In this document: positions 58,791 through 64,000 of the stretch, piece after piece
Position numbering within the stretch: position 1 is the first letter of the stretch
How the letters are laid out: the number at the start of each line of letters is the position of its first letter
DNA from: Harmothoe impar
Taxonomy: Eukaryota; Annelida; Polychaeta; Phyllodocida; Polynoidae
Length of the DNA stretch: 64,000 bases
Assembly (NCBI GenBank): GCA_947462335.1
Contig: OX381717.1
Location: forward strand, 46,667,523-46,731,522
Direction: 5' to 3'
Program-made: the position numbers and the translations under genes
Notes under the pieces: model-generated
What the model was told of the DNA's origin: nothing
What the model saw: the letters and a program-made list of their open reading frames with translations, nothing else
Database searches by the model: none

Positions 58791-59149
58791 TACAGTGGCG
58801 GATCCAGGATTTTCCAGAGGGGGGGGCCCAAACCTGGCCAACCATGGAGTGACTGTCTGTTCCCGCGCGCATCACAAGCAAAGTGCAGTGGCCATACTAG
58901 GGGGGTTTGGGGGCATGCTCCCCCTAAGAATATACTGATGGTCTAGACTTCAAATGGAGCCTTCTCATACATTTTGGGACACAATATTTTGAGCGTCTAT
59001 GTCTATATGGTATCTTCCCCTTCTTTTTCCGCCAATGAAATTTAATATTACATTTTCGAGGTCATTACTCCTATTCATGTATCTTGGGATGACCTTCTTA
59101 ATTGCTATCACCACGTCACCTTAGGCAATCCCTTTTTGATTTCTTGGCC

Positions 59150-59500
59150 CTATGTGATTCAGGCTTACAGAACAGGCCTTACAGTTTGAGACGTGGAAGC
59201 AGCTGTCCTCCAGGGTGTGTATGGACGGCATGATTGATAGGTCTTCCTGGGCCTGTCACCTGTGACATAATCAATGATCCAGACCATAATAACTGATCCC
59301 TTTTCATTGCATCACAAAGTCTGTCCATTGTAGACAGCCATGGTGGTCTTAGAGACTTATCAATGGTTACTGTTGTCAGTAAACACCCATGGTATGCATA
59401 ATTAGAGGCGCTGAATGCCAATGCACGCTAGAGTTACCATGCTTAATGATCAGGGATATAAAACCCCATTCAGGAATTTAAGCCTGTGTCTGTCATTTGA
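59150..59500 (+). repeat. Array block P, copy 7
   Basis: Contains GGGCCTGTCACCTGTGACAT. Closest to copy 4. Confidence 0.75.
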
Positions 59501-61819
59501 ATGAGTGATCAGTCCTTATCTGTTGAGTATTGGACTTAATGCTAGGCATTTGTTGTATAGAGTTTCATGCATAATTTAAGATTTACATGCATTATTTGTC
59601 CCTCTTAGATTATTGTCAGGACTCGTGCCAAGTAGCTAGTGAGCTGTCCATTAATAGTGTGTACAAGTTTGCCACCATATGGGGTGTGTTGGTTTAAAAA
59701 TAGAGATATCCATTCATTATTAAGGTCCATATACATGATATTATCGACAAAATGCAGAGTATGCTATGGTTAGGAAGCTAGATGGCAACAAGGACAAAGG
59801 ATACACATTGCACATGTATGGCTGGTCTAATGGTATAAACAAATCTCGGAAATGATTATAAATATTTATATATACCTTGGAACTGCAGATGACATTAAAC
59901 TACTGTTACAAGTAGATGTATAATCCATGCCTATAGAACTCTATGCTAGTCTCATCTAATTTCGATTTTGAAATTACCTGTGGTTAGGTAGGCCTATAAA
60001 CATTCCATCTGAAGAAAAATAATTAACTATTTTGGACTTGCTATGGTGACATTTTTAGTGTTTTGGTTTCTTAAATCCAATGACCATCTTGAAAACCATG
60101 CATCATGGCTGAACAAAGGGACTCTGTGTGAAGTGATTGATATCTATTCTCTAAACAGAAACCCAGGGTTTTGGTGTAATGCCCAGTTGTTATGAATACA
60201 AATCCAAAGCTTTAAAGATCCCTCTGTCATTATCATCAGTCTGCAATGGTTTCCACAAAGAGACATCAGTGGTGTCTCTTCTACTGGCCCATGGACATTT
60301 CAATAATCTGGTTTTGTTAAAATATGAGTCGGAGAGAGGCAACACATGGAGTACGGTAGTAATGGTCTCACTGAAAAATGAGATTTTGAACAAACACAAT
60401 TGTTTATTAGATTTCTGTCCAGATTACTTGCTCCCTGACAAATTAAGAAACAGCAATCCGCAATGGTAAACTGGCATGATGGCTTCTTACAGATTCATCA
60501 TTAGAACTCATCTCCTTTAAGCAGATGAAACTATCAATATTCTTAGCCGTACCATTGGACATATATAATTTATTTCATGGCAGAATTTTAGATGTAAAGT
60601 TCGAGCGATATTGTAAAACTGGCACCGGTGCAAGTGCTGAGGCATTACATGAGCAAGCGTCAGAAGTGCACAAACATCATTAATTGCATTCTGACACAGC
60701 CTCAGACTGCTGACAATTCATGATTACTGTGAATTCCCCTTTGATAACCACAAGGCTGTGGTGAGCTTTTGAATGGCACCAGATGAGTTGGCCCAATTGG
60801 CATGCAGAGTTTCATAGGAAGTTGACCTGCATGATTATGAGCCATAACCCAGTTCTAAATTATGACAGGGCACAATACACAAATAAGTGCATGGCTATGT
60901 AAGAATGAGCTGTATGCAGGAATATTATATATGTGGTACAATCCCGCATTTTACAGCATTATATTCTAGAGCAACTTCTACCATTTTCCATATACTACTT
61001 ACTAAGTACTAAGTCCCATACATAGTGCCGAATCACAAACCCCATATGATGTACTCAATAGAACAGAAGAATGGAATATTACCATATTTATTAGAGCTTG
61101 CCCTGTGTGGCTTACAATTACTATACAGAGGAATATCCCCCCTTAGGATACTGTACTGTATCTGACTATCTCTCAATTACAAGTCTTGCAACTCAACTCT
61201 GTGTGTGTTACTTTCTAACCTTCCATACTAGACTGTGTAACCCAAGAGAAGAGAGCGTCCCTTTCCTGGCCCTGTAATCTAGCACCTCCATTTATGTTTT
61301 TGTCAATATCCTTGTTCTTGGTTAGCTTCTCTGGTACTACTGACCTCCCTGTCAATAACGCAAGTACTTTCTCATCGCTCACTGCCCTACACAGTTTACA
61401 TGTTCAACCTAGGCTCTATGTATTATGAGGAACTACTGTCCTTTATAAATTCATTCACTCTCTAGCTCACTTACTATGCTCACTCACTGGTTCACTGGTT
61501 CACTGACTCATTCATCAAATAACAGACTCACCCACTTCCCTATTCACTCACTATGTTTTACTCACTTTCCCACTCACTTGCTCAGTCACTTCCTTACTAA
61601 CATAATCACTCACTCACTCACTCTTCTCTTAAAAACTGCCTCACTGATTCACTTCATTACTGTATGTCTGATGCACTGACTCACTTACTTACACACTTAC
61701 TCACTCACTCACTCACTCCATTACTCATACAGCCTCAATGCTAATGTTTTCCCCCCACACCTACAGTAATTATGTTCTAGAGTGCCACTACTGTTGTTTT
61801 CCCATTCTGCCTTGAACAA

Positions 61820-62047
61820 TAGAGGGTTGCATAGTGTTTTGATTATACCCTTTATTGTCATGATGCATGAATGCAGCCTTAGTGATTAACTCACCAGTGC
61901 TGCATTCATGTTGACCCTTCAGGTTGATACACTCCTATAAAGAGTTGGCATGATGCTTCAACACAGCAGCAACAGTGATTCACCTTCCAGATATCATGAC
62001 TACAAAGGACCATTCCATGTTAAACTACTATGCAGCCCCTAAAGGAT
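61820..62047. mobile_element. MITE inserted beside block Q
   Basis: GGTTGCATAGTGTTTTGATT at the left and ACTATGCAGCCCCTAAAGG inverted at the right. The paralogue near 52706 reads TGCCTTAACTGTCCCGCAG without it. Confidence 0.55.
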
Positions 62048-62071
62048 TAACTGTCCCGCAGTCCATGAATC

Positions 62072-62250
62072 ATGGCTGATTTCACTAACCCTGAACCTGA
62101 CGGCATCCAATCTTATCACAACAGCCACCAGTATCTTCTGTCTCTGTCCCCTACCCCTTTACAGATACCTTGGTTTAGCTTGCAGCCTACACCACTCTGG
62201 CTATTGCCCTATGCATGGACCTTACCTCCTTCTTTTAATCCCTGAATATT
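62072..62250 (+). repeat. Array block Q, copy 6
   Basis: Starts ATGGCTGATTTCACTAACCC. The last recognised block of the array. Confidence 0.6.
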
Positions 62251-62299
62251 GCATTTTCCGGGTCATTTGGCCTGTTCATGTAACTTATTATGGCCTCCT

Positions 62300-62860
62300 T
62301 GTCTGGACTTGTGTTGTCCTTTCTCTTCTCTATTTTGATTTTCTCTCCCTTTTCCCCTTCCTATTGCCTCCGTGCATCCTTGCCTCCTTGCATCTGATCC
62401 GTGACCTCTCCCTCTTTCTCCACACTCTCTCACTTCAGACCCTCTTCCTCCTGCTCCATCCATACCCTCTCTGTTCCTGTCATGTCCCTTTCTGATCTTT
62501 CCATCTCTACCTCTCCTTCCCTGCCCTCTCCCTCCCCGACCTCTCTGTCTTCCCTGTGATCTTCTTCTTCTCCCTACCTCGCCTCTCCATCCACGCATAC
62601 TCCTTCCTTACCCTCTCCCTCCTTGTCTTCTATACCCTTTTCCTATCGATCTCTTCCTTGCTGTCATCTCCCTCTCTGCCGCTCCCTTTCTGTCATCTCC
62701 CTCTCTGCCCCTCCCTCCTTAGCCTATCCCTCCCTGTCCTCTAAATCTACAAGTGCATCCTTTCCCTCCCTACCCTTACCCTCTCTCCCAAATCTCTCTC
62801 CCCTCTTTGCCTTGCCCAACTATGCCACCCCCACTATTGCCCTCCTTTCGTCCTAATATA
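62300..62860 (+). repeat. Pyrimidine-rich tract
   Basis: Degenerate CTCCCTCTCTGCC-type repeats. ORFs on both strands (Arg/Gly-rich on minus) are composition artefacts. Confidence 0.75.
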
Positions 62861-62879
62861 CTTGATCACCGATATGATA

Positions 62880-63140
62880 TCTCGGCCGAGGGTGCCAGCT
62901 TATCACAGCGTAGTCCTCCCGCTCCCGGGGCTCGGCCACTCCAGCAACATACACTTCCGCCACCGGATCAGTTCTAGGTCAAGGCCGACAGCCCTCTTCT
63001 TCCGGTTTTGACAGCAGTGGCGACAGCGGCCACAGAGGGTGCTGATCACACCGGAAATGACGTCATCGTCGGCGCTATTACAGCGGACACGTCTCGGCAG
63101 AGGTTGTGGGACCACGTGCATTACCGCGAGACTTGGGACG
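62880..63140. promoter_or_regulatory. CpG-rich promoter-like island
   Basis: CpG dense in a CpG-poor window. Contains ETS-type sites (CTTCCG at 62954, CTTCCGG at about 62999, CCGGAAAT at 63051), a perfect CRE TGACGTCA at 63058-63065 and an E-box CACGTG at 63113-63118. No TATA box. This combination is typical of housekeeping promoters. Direction and gene are unknown, and a first exon could lie on either side. Confidence 0.45.
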
Positions 63141-63277
63141 AGACTTGATGGAGTGGAGGTCTGCCACATGTCTACAACCATGGGATGATGCCCCCCGCAG
63201 ACTCCTATCTCCTCCCCTGTCGTATTCTATAGATATTCTCCCTTCCAGTAAACACTGTAGCGACATGGTAGTAATAT

Positions 63278-63280
63278 TGC

Positions 63281-63329
<49 letters not shown>

Positions 63330-63331
63330 TA

Positions 63332-63396
<65 letters not shown>

Positions 63397-63404
63397 ATAT
63401 ATAT
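63278..63404. repeat. (TA)n microsatellite
   Basis: Over 100 bp of TA with a few AA or TT interruptions. Length is likely unstable in assembly. Confidence 0.95.
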
Positions 63405-63479
63405 GTATATGTACCTGTTCCTTGTCTACTCTTTTTTACTTTGTTTATTCATTCATTTATGTATTCCCTGTGTTCCCTA

Positions 63480-63800
63480 GTTTGTCTATCTTGTTTCCAT
63501 CCCTGCATCCCTGTTTTCCTGTCCGCTTCCATCCTTCCCTGCATTCCTGTCTGCACACTCCTGCCTGCCTCCTTGCCTGCCTGCCTCCTTGCCTCCCTGC
63601 CTCCCTATCTGCCCTGCCTGCCTGTGTCCTCTCCTCCCTGCTTCTCTGCCTCCCTGCTTCCATGCCTTCCTGCCTCCCTGCCTCCCTTCCTCCATCCCTC
63701 GCTCTGGACACCTCTCCCTCTCTACACCCTCCCTCCCTATCTCCCTCCCTTCTTACACCCTCTCCACCCCTCCTCAAACAGGCCTCTGCTACTATCCCCT
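63480..63800 (+). repeat. CCTG/CCTC pyrimidine repeat
   Basis: Runs of CTGCCTCCCTG units. The Cys/Pro/Leu-rich and Arg/Gly-rich ORFs over it are artefacts. Confidence 0.8.
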
Positions 63801-64000
63801 GCCCCTGTCCCCCATCCCACCGTTGACACCGCTACGATTACTACAAACACTACCACCCACCACCATCCCCTACCTCCACCACCACAGCCAGCGGCCAGCC
63901 GGGGCACCCAGGGGGGGGGGGCACTTTGTTACACTTGTATTTTGCATGTATACATATGTGTGGGGCTGGCAATGTTAGTTTTCTTACAGAATCCCAGGAA
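63801..64000. other. Window end, nothing recognised
   Basis: C-rich ACCACC sequence and a G9 run near 63912, then unique sequence. Confidence 0.4.

Larger units (their letters stand above)
38020..62260 (+). repeat. Array of diverged multi-kilobase duplicated units
   Basis: Several landmark blocks recur in order. Block P (TGTGACATAATCAATGATCC) lies near 38105, 44025, 45662, 49295, 53273, 55315 and 59265. Block Q (GGCTGATTTCACTAACCCTG) lies near 42260, 43600, 48869, 52733, 58605 and 62073. Block R (CAAAAGAGACATCAGTGG) lies near 43110, 50652, 56330 and 60260. Larger alignments are 38.0-43.3 with 45.6-50.9 kb and 43.3-45.7 with 52.4-55.3 kb. No block shows clear coding constraint. Paralogous units provide empty sites for several insertions. 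Confidence 0.8.

Noticed and set aside
58795..58940. Repeat fragment starting GTGGCGGATCCAGGATTTT
   Set aside because: Looks like the end of a dispersed element, but the other end and target duplication could not be placed, so it was not listed as a separate mobile element.
62263..62598. Arg/Gly-rich minus-strand ORF
   Set aside because: Reflects the pyrimidine-rich plus strand. Two other frames are also open.
63457..63978. Cys/Pro/Leu-rich and Arg/Gly-rich ORFs
   Set aside because: Simple CCTG/CCTC repeat, open in several frames on both strands.

Overview
The window looks like non-coding, repeat-rich DNA from an invertebrate animal, probably marine. It is AT-rich, has intron-like low coding density, and holds several metazoan transposon classes: a tyrosine-recombinase retrotransposon, a LINE fragment, tRNA-derived SINEs, several MITE families and a large palindromic element. 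No bacterial-style operons, rRNA, intact tRNA or CRISPR arrays are visible. The species cannot be named from the sequence alone.

Region 1 (1-26.8 kb) is a diverged tandem duplication. Copy 1 (about 1-9.4 kb) and copy 2 (about 13.45-26.8 kb) align at many anchors, and each has taken a different large insertion. Copy 1 carries a structurally complete Ngaro/DIRS-order retrotransposon (1027-5751, minus strand: gag, RT-RNase H, tyrosine recombinase, split direct repeats), which landed inside an older MITE. Copy 2 carries an 8.8-kb near-perfect palindrome (17530-26344), flanked by a perfect 6-bp duplication (GGTCTC) and ending in AGTAGT...ACTACT. Each arm holds promoter-like CCAAT/E-box repeats, an internal diverged inverted module, the same 288-residue protein of unknown function and a CAG-rich tract. 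This is the best candidate for an undescribed system. Its 6-bp target duplication and AG/CT ends match Polinton/Maverick integration, yet no Polinton gene is visible. One exon-shaped 208-bp block (7003-7210 and 15261-15468, minus strand) is conserved between the two copies far better than its flanks and may be the last coding exon of a duplicated host gene.

Region 2 (26.8-38 kb) has no recognised gene. It contains purine/pyrimidine and GATA simple repeats, an 11-bp minisatellite, a 2.7-kb element with long diverged inverted ends around a decayed ORF (32.6-35.3 kb), a 1-kb element with subterminal CCCTATCCCTCAAA-type repeats (35.5-36.5 kb), a foldback element and a tRNA-like SINE head followed by a palindrome cluster.

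Region 3 (38-62.3 kb) is an array of diverged repeats of a multi-kilobase non-coding unit. Paralogous units give empty sites for four insertions: a 5'-truncated LINE (39780-41146), a TTA-flanked MITE (44210-44356), a TA-flanked MITE (53848-54064) and a fourth MITE (about 61820-62047). Region 4 (62.3-64 kb) has pyrimidine-rich tracts, a CpG-rich promoter-like island with CRE, ETS and E-box motifs (about 62880-63140) and a long (TA)n tract.
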